The position numbers were made by a program, and so were the translations under genes. Of a stretch of DNA of 64,000 bases, positions 44,076 through 52,501 are shown piece after piece (the stretch's first letter is position 1; every line of letters begins with the position of its first letter). Origin of the DNA: JBBTCX01 sp964494205 (GTDB lineage: Bacteria; Planctomycetota; Phycisphaerae; UBA1845); the NCBI GenBank assembly GCA_964494205.1, contig CAZBRD010000003.1:186001-250000 (forward strand), given 5' to 3'. The notes beneath the pieces were generated by a model. The model saw nothing but the letters and a program-made list of their open reading frames with translations, was not told the DNA's origin and did no database searches.

Positions 44076-45638
44076 ATGCATTCATCGTTCCTCCCTACGC
44101 GAATTCAGAGTCGATTTTCTTTGGCGGCAGCGAGCTTGGTTGCGATGGGTCTTTGTTTTTTGACTGCGAGACCTGCCGAGGCGCAGACTGCCTGCGGTGA
44201 ACCGGACGGGGCCGACATCATCATGTCGGATATCGTTGGCGTGCAGAACTACGCTCCCTTTAACGGTATCGATGCGGTTTCCTTTGGTCACGTGCATTGC
44301 AACCTGGGCGATCAACCAGCGGCGTTCATGGCTAACACCAATGCCCACCCCGTGTTCGGTTTCAACATGTACCGCCTTAAAGACGGTCGAATGGAACAAA
44401 TCGGAATGAGTTGGTTGCTTCACGGCTTCTTTGCCTTGAGCGGCACCCAATGCGGTTGTTCATGCACGCCTACGAACGGAAGCACGCTCGGTGTCGGTTG
44501 TTCCAATTCGGATTCGGCCCAGATTCAGGGGCAGCCGCTTGGGCTCGGACCGCGATTTGATATTGATGCGTTTGCAGGCAATTTCACGTTTCCGCCGAGT
44601 CCTGGTGACCCCAATAGTTCCGGTCCCAGTATCTACAAACGACTGCAGGTGAAGCTGGCGGATCTCAACCCGCAACAGAACTTTGGCGCACAATACTATT
44701 CCGAAGCCTTTACAATCTCCCGTTCAGATGCACTACCGGGAAATGGTTGGAACAATTACTCGCATCGTCCGATTGCCATCAGCTATACGAGCGATAACGC
44801 AAACTTCCTGACAAACGGGCAAATCGTTCGAGAAAAACCGGCTATCTTTGCGTGGCAGGCAGCCCATCCCGACGTTCAGATCACCGAAGTTTCAGTGCCA
44901 GACGAAGGCACTTTCTATCTGGGCGCTCGGGCAGCGTATGTCGGCGATGGATTCTGGGATTATGAGTACGCGCTGTTCAACGTAAACTCCGATCGTGCCG
45001 CCCGCGCGTTTCAGGTTCCTCTGCCTGAAAACGTGTTGGTTCAGAATTCGGGCTTTCATGACGTCGACTATCACAGCGGTGAACCGCTTGACCTGACCGA
45101 TTGGGATTCGCAGGTGCTTGATCAAGCGATTCGCTGGGAGACGGCTGCGTTCGAGGAGCATCCGAATGCGAACGCGTTGCGCTTCGGCACGATGTACAAC
45201 TTCCGGTTCCGCACGAATCGCATCCCGGTTTTTGGAAACGTGGGCGTAGAGCTATTCAAGCCAGGTGCGGTTAATGAATTGCTCGCTTCGACGATCGTGC
45301 CCAGCCCCGACATTTTCGACTGCAATTTCAACGGGATCGACGATTCCTGTGACATGGCCTGCCTGTCTGACGGCAGTTCATGCGATGTGCCGGGCTGCGG
45401 ATTGGCGCTGGACGTTAACTCGAACGGTTTCCCGGATGAATGCGACCTCTTTGGCGACGTCGACCACGACAGCGACGTCGATTTGCTCGACTTCACCGAG
45501 TGGTCTGCCTGTGCCCAAGGCCCGGATGTCGAGTACGAGTTTCCAAGTTGCAGCGTCTTTGACGCAAATGCCGATCTTGACGTCGATCTCGGCGATTTCC
45601 GCAGTGTCATGAATTCTTATACGGGCTCCGGTGGGTGA
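44076..45638 (+). CDS. secreted protein with dockerin-like calcium tail
   Basis: A 520-residue protein with a signal peptide ending near AEA-QTACGEP. The main domain (about 45-420) includes MYRLKDGRMEQIGMSWLLHG, REKPAIFAWQAAHP and GFHDVDYHSGEPLDL, all shared with the next gene. The tail has DCNFNGIDDSCDMACL and two calcium-loop segments, DVDHDSDVDLLDF and DANADLDVDLGDF, like dockerins or EF-hands. Such tails anchor or stabilise extracellular proteins in planctomycetes. Main domain not recognised. A promoter lies directly upstream. Confidence 0.7.
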   Translation: MHSSFLPTRIQSRFSLAAASLVAMGLCFLTARPAEAQTACGEPDGADIIMSDIVGVQNYAPFNGIDAVSFGHVHCNLGDQPAAFMANTNAHPVFGFNMYRLKDGRMEQIGMSWLLHGFFALSGTQCGCSCTPTNGSTLGVGCSNSDSAQIQGQPLGLGPRFDIDAFAGNFTFPPSPGDPNSSGPSIYKRLQVKLADLNPQQNFGAQYYSEAFTISRSDALPGNGWNNYSHRPIAISYTSDNANFLTNGQIVREKPAIFAWQAAHPDVQITEVSVPDEGTFYLGARAAYVGDGFWDYEYALFNVNSDRAARAFQVPLPENVLVQNSGFHDVDYHSGEPLDLTDWDSQVLDQAIRWETAAFEEHPNANALRFGTMYNFRFRTNRIPVFGNVGVELFKPGAVNELLASTIVPSPDIFDCNFNGIDDSCDMACLSDGSSCDVPGCGLALDVNSNGFPDECDLFGDVDHDSDVDLLDFTEWSACAQGPDVEYEFPSCSVFDANADLDVDLGDFRSVMNSYTGSGG

Positions 45639-45646
45639 TTTGATAG

Positions 45647-45675
45647 TTCGCACGCGGACGGCCTTCTGGTACTAT
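45647..45675 (+). promoter_or_regulatory. possible promoter for the second calcium-tail protein
   Basis: TTCGCA, a 17-base spacer and TACTAT about 50 bases before the start at 45725. The -10 match is good (5/6) and the -35 match weak. Confidence 0.35.
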
Positions 45676-45724
45676 TCCAAGATCGATAGGGGACTTTCAC
45701 TCCTTTTTGCGAGGGAAACCAATC

Positions 45725-48034
45725 ATGATGAATCGGGTGTTGTTGGGTTTGATCGGCGGCGTGTTTGCATTGTCTACGGGGCTCGCCTCGGCGGCTGAGC
45801 AGTGGCAGGTTGCGTACGGCAAGTCGCAGTTCGCGGCCAATGCATTTGAACTGGAGGTTGCGGGAGTTTCGACCACGATTGTGGGTGACGTGAGTACACT
45901 CACTTCGGATGTGGTGGCTGAACTTCCGATCGTCGAGTCGAGTCTTGTGGTCGACATCGAAGACCGAATGGTGATCGGCTACAAGGGAGCGATCAACCAT
46001 GGTTTCGATTTGATCCTCGGTACGGACACGGCTGCGGTTCGATTGGAAGGCTTATCAATTTCGATTGAGTCCGACGAGAACGGCAGCAGCATCGTTGTGT
46101 ACGGCGATGCCCAAAACGCCAAGAATGTTTTCCTTTCGGCGGTGGATTCCAAGATTGGTTTCGATTACCCGGGACAGATGATGCTTGTTGAGATCGGCCA
46201 ATTGGCGATCACAGAGGCCCTCGCCGCACGTCTTGGTCAGCCGGAACTCGCTGGAATTTCTGTCGGCACTGCCTTGGTGCAGGCGAATGTGGTTTGGGTC
46301 GATGGCGATGCCGACGAGAACGATGCGGAAGGCAGCGTTGCGGGCGGCAACCAGGGCACCGTATGTCCTAATCCCGTCGGTCCCGACGTGATCGTCGGCA
46401 ACCTCAGCGACATTGGCAATTTCAACCCGGTGGGCGATATCGATGCATTCGCCGTCGGTACGGATTCGTGCAACATCGGCAACCAGAACATTCAGTGGAT
46501 CGCCGGAAACAATCAGCACCCGGTCATCGGTCAGAGTATGTATCGCCTGAAAAACGGTCGTTTCGAGCACATCGGCCAAAGCTGGCTGAAGCATGGTTTC
46601 ACCGCGTTGACGCTGAATATCTGCGGCTGCGGCTGCAGTGGACAAGGTGGAGCGGTGCTGGGTGTGGGTTGCTCCGATCCGTATGGCGCTGGGCTTAACG
46701 GTTCTCAACCGGGCCTGGGACCGAAGTCGGAAGTCAACGCGAACACAGGTTTGTTTACGTACCCGCACGACAGCTCCAGCGGCAACTCCGTCTATAAGCG
46801 CGTGCAGGTTCGAGTTTCCGATCTGGATCCAAACATCAATGGTGGCGGTACGTATTTTGTCGAGGGGCAATACGTCGCGCTCGATGACGCCCAGGCTGGT
46901 AATCAGGACAACAACGCTTCGTATCGTCGCGTGACGATCACCGGAAGCGGCAATAATTGGAATGCCCAAATGGCTGATACGACGCAGCGCGAGAAGCCGG
47001 CCATTCGTGCATGGAAAGCCAACGATCCGACCGTCGTTGAGACCGACGTCCGCGTGCCGAATGAAGGCTTGATGATTCTGGCCGCCAAGGCCACTGAGTT
47101 GAACAACGGCCTGTGGCATTACGAATACGCGTTGCAAAACCTCAATTCCGATCGTTCAGCCGGCTGGTTCATGGTGCCGGTCCCACAAAGCGCGATCGTC
47201 GAAAACATGGGGTTCCACGACGTCGATTATCACAGCGGCGAGCCGTACATGCTCGACGACTGGACACAGACCGTCGCCGGCGGCGAATTGAAGTGGGCAG
47301 CCGTGCCTTACACCACGAATCCCAATTCAAACGCGCTGCGTTGGGGCACGTTGTACAACTTCCGGTTCGATTGCAACCTCGCGCCCGTCGAAGGCGAGAT
47401 TACCGTTGGTCTGTTCAAGCCGGGAACCCCGAGCAGCATTCAGGTACTGACAACGATTCCCGATCCGACCGGCGGTGACTGCAACTTCAACATTCTGCCG
47501 GACTATTGCGACGTGAACTGCAACGGCGGCAAGAACGGCGAATGCAACGTGCCCGGTTGCGGACTCAGCGACGACTGCAACGGCAACGGCGCGCCCGATG
47601 AATGCGAGACGAATCACGACTGCAACAGCAACTCGTTCCCGGACGATTGCGATATCGCGACCGGAACGAGCGATGACTGCGACAACAACGAGAATCCCGA
47701 TGAGTGCGACCCCGACCTCGACGGCGACACCTCGCCCGACGGATGCGACGAAGACATTGACGGCGATGGTCTAGTCAACGGGGCCGACCTCTGCGACTTC
47801 ACGCCGCCGGGTGTTCCGATCCGTCCGAGTGGTGCACAAATTGGTGACGTCAATTCCGACTGCGAGCTCAACCTGGATGACTTCGATCACCTGGTTACGT
47901 GCATGCTGGGCAGCGGCCCCAATGACCCAGCGTCTACGGGATGTCAGGGCATCTATGACATTGATGACGACACCTTCATCGACCTGAAGGAGGTCGCGTA
48001 CTTCCAGATTTACTCTGTTGCTCAGAGTGAATAA
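45725..48034 (+). CDS. secreted protein with thrombospondin-3-like calcium repeats
   Basis: A 769-residue paralogue of the preceding gene with an extra N-terminal domain. After the signal peptide (VLLGLIGGVFALSTGLASA-AEQ), residues about 25-210 are beta-rich. Then the shared domain follows (SMYRLKNGRFEHIGQSWLKHG, REKPAIRAWKANDP and GFHDVDYHSGEP). The tail (about 580-765) is a run of calcium-binding segments such as DCNGNGAPDECETNHDCNSN and DIDGDGLVNGADLCD. The start has GAGGG about eight bases upstream. Stop is followed by a strong terminator. Probably an extracellular or cell-surface structural protein. Confidence 0.72.
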   Translation: MMNRVLLGLIGGVFALSTGLASAAEQWQVAYGKSQFAANAFELEVAGVSTTIVGDVSTLTSDVVAELPIVESSLVVDIEDRMVIGYKGAINHGFDLILGTDTAAVRLEGLSISIESDENGSSIVVYGDAQNAKNVFLSAVDSKIGFDYPGQMMLVEIGQLAITEALAARLGQPELAGISVGTALVQANVVWVDGDADENDAEGSVAGGNQGTVCPNPVGPDVIVGNLSDIGNFNPVGDIDAFAVGTDSCNIGNQNIQWIAGNNQHPVIGQSMYRLKNGRFEHIGQSWLKHGFTALTLNICGCGCSGQGGAVLGVGCSDPYGAGLNGSQPGLGPKSEVNANTGLFTYPHDSSSGNSVYKRVQVRVSDLDPNINGGGTYFVEGQYVALDDAQAGNQDNNASYRRVTITGSGNNWNAQMADTTQREKPAIRAWKANDPTVVETDVRVPNEGLMILAAKATELNNGLWHYEYALQNLNSDRSAGWFMVPVPQSAIVENMGFHDVDYHSGEPYMLDDWTQTVAGGELKWAAVPYTTNPNSNALRWGTLYNFRFDCNLAPVEGEITVGLFKPGTPSSIQVLTTIPDPTGGDCNFNILPDYCDVNCNGGKNGECNVPGCGLSDDCNGNGAPDECETNHDCNSNSFPDDCDIATGTSDDCDNNENPDECDPDLDGDTSPDGCDEDIDGDGLVNGADLCDFTPPGVPIRPSGAQIGDVNSDCELNLDDFDHLVTCMLGSGPNDPASTGCQGIYDIDDDTFIDLKEVAYFQIYSVAQSE

Positions 48035-48062
48035 TCAGGCTCATTGAGTTTGTAAATCAGAG

Positions 48063-48096
48063 GCCCCGCCGACTTGAAACCGGCGGGGCTTTTTTT
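48063..48096 (+). terminator. Rho-independent terminator
   Basis: A 9-bp perfect G+C-rich stem GCCCCGCCG/CGGCGGGGC with a nine-base loop, then TTTTTTT. It ends the calcium-tail gene and lies between convergent genes. Confidence 0.93.
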
Positions 48097-48128
48097 GTTG
48101 GTTCATGCAGGAAGGTTTGATTCTTCTT

Positions 48129-48905
48129 TTACTTGGCCGCAGGTTTCGAGCCGCCTGCTACTTTCGCTTGTCGACCTACAAAAGCGGATGCCACGAGCGA
48201 GCCCATCGCATACGTGAGAAACGCAAGCAGTATGGCCACACAGATCGAGGCGAGCACAATCAACGCCGCTCCCGCGATCGCGCCGGCTCCGCTCAAATGA
48301 AGGTCTTGCGGCCGCGCGATCAGCGTCCCAATGAGCTTGAAAACGTCATCCGAGCGAAGCGATTCATATAGTGGGTCAGGCCCTCTCCCCGCGAAAAAAG
48401 TGAGCACGCGTGTGACAAGAATGGAACCCATCTCGAAATAGTCACCGGGCAGGTTGTAAAACGGTGCGAGCCCGACAACCACGCCCATGGCGATCCATAT
48501 GGCTCCGGTTCGCTTGGCAGCCAACCGGAGCACGGGCACGCCCAGAATGATCGTGAGCACAAACGGCATGAAGCAAGTGGAAAGATATATCCCGTCAGGT
48601 TTCCTCGTGAAGCCCGTGAGCTGGCCCGCATAGTCGCTACCGGAAACGATGAACGGAAAAAACTTGCGGAGAATGGTCCCGCCATATTGCGGCGCGAGTT
48701 CCAGTCGCGTGACCGTTCCGCCGGGCAGGACGCAGCCATAGACGTGCAGAAGCTCGTGAATCGGCACGTAAATGAACCAGGTAAGTGCCAGCGTGAAAAG
48801 AATCAGCGCGAGGCGCTTGGCGGGGCTGGTTTTGGCGATGACGCCCACCTGCGCCTCCAGTGCGGCCATGATGTCTGTGAGGGGTGCAAGGATCAATCCA
48901 CGCAT
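48129..48905 (-). CDS. membrane protein with HExxH motif (M50-like metalloprotease candidate)
   Basis: A 258-residue protein with about five membrane helices. The second carries the zinc-binding HELLH (H50, E51, H54) in FIYVPIHELLHVYGCVLPGG. A later helix start has NLPGDYFEMG (N151, P153, D155), resembling the N-x-x-P-...-D third-ligand motif of site-2 proteases. These two sites fit a membrane-embedded M50-like or DUF3267-like metalloprotease, but overall similarity is low and the activity is a guess. The tail is basic and Ala/Gly-rich. No anti-sigma factor or other typical substrate is nearby. Confidence 0.65.
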   Translation of the reverse strand: MRGLILAPLTDIMAALEAQVGVIAKTSPAKRLALILFTLALTWFIYVPIHELLHVYGCVLPGGTVTRLELAPQYGGTILRKFFPFIVSGSDYAGQLTGFTRKPDGIYLSTCFMPFVLTIILGVPVLRLAAKRTGAIWIAMGVVVGLAPFYNLPGDYFEMGSILVTRVLTFFAGRGPDPLYESLRSDDVFKLIGTLIARPQDLHLSGAGAIAGAALIVLASICVAILLAFLTYAMGSLVASAFVGRQAKVAGGSKPAAK

Positions 48906-49231
48906 ATCGGTTCTTCAGTTAAGGAATTCGCTCGAATCTGTGAATGACCGGGAATGGTCACAACATTCATTTTCAGGGGAGTGTTACGTTGCTTATCGGC
49001 GTTCGTCAACGGTCTTCAGTCAAACCGGAAGGTACGCAAATGACGGGCAAAATGGCCCCATGGCAACCTTCTCTTTCGGCCTGAGGTCCGCTATAATCCG
49101 AAGGCAAGCTGCCCGACTTGGTAGGGGGTACACGGGGCAGCGTGCGTCCTACCCCCATTATCTCCCCGTTTTGCAACGAACCGCCGGGTCACGTTGCCAT
49201 ACTTGTAGGTACGTTAAAAAGGACTGTGTCA
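48906..49231. other. intergenic, divergent promoter region
   Basis: About 326 bases between divergent genes. It contains a perfect TATAAT at 49092-49097 and a GTAGGGGGT/ACCCCC inverted pair near 49123-49157. No gene is seen. Confidence 0.5.
49092..49097 (+). promoter_or_regulatory. perfect -10 hexamer TATAAT
   Basis: A perfect -10 box about 135 bases before the start at 49232. The -35 position is poor (TTCTCT), so the promoter is uncertain. Confidence 0.3.
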
Positions 49232-51682
49232 ATGCAAAGGCATTCTTGGGTCATAGCGCTGGGTTTGATTCTCGCAGGAAGTAGTTTCGCACTGGCGCAG
49301 GCAGACGACGGCTTTGAGCCTCGTTTTCAGATCGGCGACAGCGTGGAGAGGAACTTCGAAAGCGCTCACCCTTATGACGGCGGTGATGTGGGTGGTGTCA
49401 TTTGGCAGCAGGTAGTCAGTGAACCGGGGGCGACGTTCCTACGAGTCCACCTGACGGAGAATTGCGCATTGGCTGACGGTGACGTGCTTATCGTGCGCGA
49501 TCGCAATGGCCAGGTAGTTCGCGAGTACACTGCCGCCGACGTGGCTGATCGCTGGACACCCTCGGTTGAAGGAGACATCGCCACGATTGAACTCGTCGTG
49601 CAGCCCGGCAGCACTGCCCACGGCATCGAGGTAGATCAGGTTCTGGTCGGCAGCTATCCATTGTTCCCGAACCAGGCGACTGCCGGCGGCGACATCATGT
49701 CCATTTGCAACACCAGTGTGCCCGCGAGAATTCGCACAGCCGACCCCGTGGTTCGATTGACGTGGATTGACCAGTGCGGCGGTTCGTTCCTCTGTTCCGG
49801 CTGGTTGTTTTCGCCGCAAGGCCACATGATGACCAACGCCCACTGCGCCAATTCGCAGTTTGAGGCCAACAACCTCGAGTGCTGGTTCAACTACGTTCCG
49901 ACGGCCTGCGACCTTCCGCCGCCGATTGGTAATCCCGATGTTTACGATGACGCGATCACATTCGTCCAGATGGACTGCAACAAGGATTTCGCGGTCCACA
50001 AGGTGTTCGACCCGGTGAAGGGTAATCCGGCGGATCGCTATGGCTTCTTGCGGATTAATCCGATCATTCCGGCGAACGGCACGCAGATCTGGGTTCCGCA
50101 GCACCCGGGTGGTATTCGCAAGCAGATTTCTGAAAATTGCACGATCACTGACAACACCGAATCAGGTTTTAATGGCTGCGCCGATCCTCCCAACGGTTGC
50201 GGCAACCAGGGTGTCCCAGCCCCGGTGGCGGACCTCGCGTTTGACTGCGGAATCATGGGCGGCTCCTCCGGCTCACCTGTTCTGAATTTGAATGACCAGG
50301 TCGTGGCGATTGCGCATGCAGGCACTGATGTTGAAAACTTCGGCGTACGCATGTTCAACATTATGCCGCTGATTCCCAACTTCCCGCTCAGCGTGGAAGT
50401 GACGGGACCAGCCACCGTTAATGAAGAAGAATCGATCCAGATCGAAGCCGACGCCGATTACCTCAACGGCTCATCGCACTCGGTCAACGCCATCGTCGAC
50501 TGGACCATCATTCCGCCCGAGGCAGGGACGATCACGCAGGGCGGCTTATTCACCGCTAACAACGTGAATGTGAATACGCCGGTCACGATCGGAGTGACTC
50601 TTGATCAGCAAGACGTCGTTGTACACGGCACTTTGATGATCACGGTGATCAACGTGGGAGTTGATACGCCGATTCTTGATGTTCAGCTTGTACCTTCGGT
50701 TGATCCGAATCATTTGCTGCCCGGCCAAACCTTCGATGTTGACCTTGTGGTGAACACGGACGGCGATCCGGTTAACAACGTGCGTTTGCTGCAGTTTGAC
50801 ACGAGCCTGTCGACGGGCGTCACGATTAACTCCATCAACTGGGGTGTGAATCCGTTGTTCAATTCCGGCACCGGAACCTTGTACTTATTCTTCCCGATTG
50901 GTGATGTGTATAGCGCGATCTACTCGGCCCCGAGTCCCGTGCCGGGGTTTGTGCTGAATCTCGGCGCCTCGCAGACAACCGTCGCGCGATTGAATGTGAC
51001 CTTCCAATCGAACGGCGAACTGAACGTTTTCGGAACTGCCACGCCGCCGACGACGGATGAAAGCGTTCGATTCCTGTCGGGTTTCGAATCGATCACTGAG
51101 TACTCACAGGCGTTCTTTAATGTGGACGGCGGATCGATTGAATTGCTCGCGGGCACGGGAACCGTATCCATTGTTTCGAGCACGCCGCCGAACGGTGCGA
51201 TCGATGCGCGGCAGCCGTCGAACATCAACGGAAGCAATCCGGTTGGCTGGAACAGCGTTGATCTGAACTTCTCGGGCAATCTTGAAAGCCCGCAGATCAG
51301 TGACTTCTCAATAGGTCAGGAGGGCGGAGCAGGATCACCACCGACAATCACTTCGCTCCTTCCATTGGGTGAGACCTCAGTTCGCGTCAGTTTCAGCGGC
51401 CGAATTAACCCCGGCGCGTGGACAACGCTTACGCACTTACCGAGCGGTTCCAGCGTGACTCTCGGTTATCTGCCGGCTGACGTGAATGGCGACGGTACGA
51501 GTAGCCCCGTCGACATTCTCGCGCTGATCGACTTCCTCAACGGAGTAGGCCCGGCGCGTCCGATCCATTCGACCGATATGGATCGATCAGGCGTTGCCAA
51601 TGCGGCGGATATCCTGCGTAATATCGACCTGCTGAACGGTGCCGATGGGTTCGACGTGTGGAACGGCGTTTCCTTGCCGTGA
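49232..51682 (+). CDS. secreted trypsin-like serine protease with cohesin-like and dockerin-like modules
   Basis: An 816-residue extracellular protein: signal peptide (ALGLILAGSSFALA-QAD), a beta domain (about 35-140), a trypsin-fold domain (about 165-380) with H204 in TNAHCAN, D252 in NKDFAVHKV and S346 in GGSSGSPV, then an Ig-like part (about 385-475), a cohesin-like domain (about 478-640), a further beta segment, and a dockerin-like tail (749-803) with DVNGDGTSSPVDILALIDFL and its second half DMDRSGVANAADILRNIDLL. Many Cys suggest disulfides. It probably cuts extracellular protein. ATG 49232 has AAGGA eight bases upstream. Confidence 0.87.
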   Translation: MQRHSWVIALGLILAGSSFALAQADDGFEPRFQIGDSVERNFESAHPYDGGDVGGVIWQQVVSEPGATFLRVHLTENCALADGDVLIVRDRNGQVVREYTAADVADRWTPSVEGDIATIELVVQPGSTAHGIEVDQVLVGSYPLFPNQATAGGDIMSICNTSVPARIRTADPVVRLTWIDQCGGSFLCSGWLFSPQGHMMTNAHCANSQFEANNLECWFNYVPTACDLPPPIGNPDVYDDAITFVQMDCNKDFAVHKVFDPVKGNPADRYGFLRINPIIPANGTQIWVPQHPGGIRKQISENCTITDNTESGFNGCADPPNGCGNQGVPAPVADLAFDCGIMGGSSGSPVLNLNDQVVAIAHAGTDVENFGVRMFNIMPLIPNFPLSVEVTGPATVNEEESIQIEADADYLNGSSHSVNAIVDWTIIPPEAGTITQGGLFTANNVNVNTPVTIGVTLDQQDVVVHGTLMITVINVGVDTPILDVQLVPSVDPNHLLPGQTFDVDLVVNTDGDPVNNVRLLQFDTSLSTGVTINSINWGVNPLFNSGTGTLYLFFPIGDVYSAIYSAPSPVPGFVLNLGASQTTVARLNVTFQSNGELNVFGTATPPTTDESVRFLSGFESITEYSQAFFNVDGGSIELLAGTGTVSIVSSTPPNGAIDARQPSNINGSNPVGWNSVDLNFSGNLESPQISDFSIGQEGGAGSPPTITSLLPLGETSVRVSFSGRINPGAWTTLTHLPSGSSVTLGYLPADVNGDGTSSPVDILALIDFLNGVGPARPIHSTDMDRSGVANAADILRNIDLLNGADGFDVWNGVSLP

Positions 51683-51700
51683 CGATTAGGTAGCGAATCT

Positions 51701-51801
51701 AGCCCGAAAGGCTGGGATTTAGTAGCCGTGGGTCGGCTCTCCTCAAAAAGAGAGCCGACCCACGGTTTTTGTGTGATTGGACAAAGGACCCTGAAAGGGT
51801 C
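51701..51801 (+). repeat. palindrome pair, left side
   Basis: AGCCCGAAAGGCT at 51701-51713 and GACCCT-GAA-AGGGTC at 51787-51801. The terminator hairpin at 51726-51770 lies between them. Confidence 0.7.
51726..51770 (+). terminator. strong Rho-independent terminator after the protease gene
   Basis: A perfect 16-bp stem CCGTGGGTCGGCTCTC/GAGAGCCGACCCACGG with an eight-base loop CTCAAAAA, followed by TTTTT. It is the longest perfect hairpin in the window. Confidence 0.92.
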
Positions 51802-51813
51802 AGCTTGCCCGCT

Positions 51814-52266
51814 TCACGTCCAGAGGTATTTCGCGTCGTATGCAATGCCATACCGTTCGGCTAACGCGATCAGCTCATCTTCGAATGATACGCGTGCGTG
51901 GTGTTCCTTTTGCCGGAAAATGTAATCAACCAACGCTTGACGTTGGGACTGGCCAATCGAAAACGCGCCGTATCCGTCCTACCAATGAAAATCACCAAAT
52001 TGTTTCCCCTTAGTTTTGATCCACATCGATGAGTCTCTCTTGAGATCCAACAGCAAAGACGAGAGCGCGAAGTTCTTCGACAGGCTGATAAACAAATGCA
52101 CATGATTCTCCGTGCCGCCTGCAGCTAGAAGCGGTGACTCATTGTTTCGACAAATGACGCCCATATAAGCAAAGAGCTCCTCTTCAATTGAAGGGGTGAT
52201 CAAGTTGCGGCGGTCTTTCGTGGAGAAAACGATGTGCATGAGAATTGTCGTAAGTGTTTGAGCCAT
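51814..52266 (-). pseudogene. RAYT with an in-frame amber codon
   Basis: A Y1 transposase reading frame of 150 codons plus stop, exactly the length of the intact RAYT at 31270-31722. It keeps LMHIVFSTKDRRNLI, the HUH motif ENHVHLF and, after the break, DGYGAFSIG and the tyrosine in DYIFRQKEHH. Codon 96 is TAG (51979-51981); the intact gene has CAG (Gln) in the same column (W95-Q96), so a single C-to-T change explains it. The frame after the stop is otherwise intact, so the mutation is recent, or the stop is read through at some level. Confidence 0.9.
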
Positions 52267-52311
52267 CCGTTTATTGTAAACCAGTTTGAATTGTGCGGTC
52301 GATGGTCAAAG

Positions 52312-52414
52312 ACGACCCTTACAGGGTCGTTTACATTTTGCAGATTGCGAACCGGGGGCGGCGCCACGCTACGCGTGACTGGCCCCCAGCTATGAAATTT
52401 GAGCCTTTCAGGCT
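52312..52414 (-). repeat. palindrome pair, right side (inverted)
   Basis: ACGACCCT-TAC-AGGGTCGT at 52312-52330 and AGCCTTTCAGGCT at 52402-52414. It mirrors the left side; the second palindrome is the reverse complement of the left one with one mismatch. Confidence 0.7.
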
Positions 52415-52501
52415 AATTGGTGATGGCCAGTTGTTGTTCCAGTTTCTATCTGGTTAGCAGCTATTTAGGCAGCTGGGGAATTTGCCTAATGGCGATAGGA
52501 A

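Larger units (their letters stand above)
51701..52414. mobile_element. RAYT pseudogene bracketed by inverted palindrome pairs
   Basis: The pseudogene (51814-52266) is flanked by AGCCCGAAAGGCT plus GACCCT-GAA-AGGGTC on the left, and by ACGACCCT-TAC-AGGGTCGT plus AGCCTTTCAGGCT on the right, in mirrored order. The REP type differs from that of the other RAYT. Confidence 0.7.
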
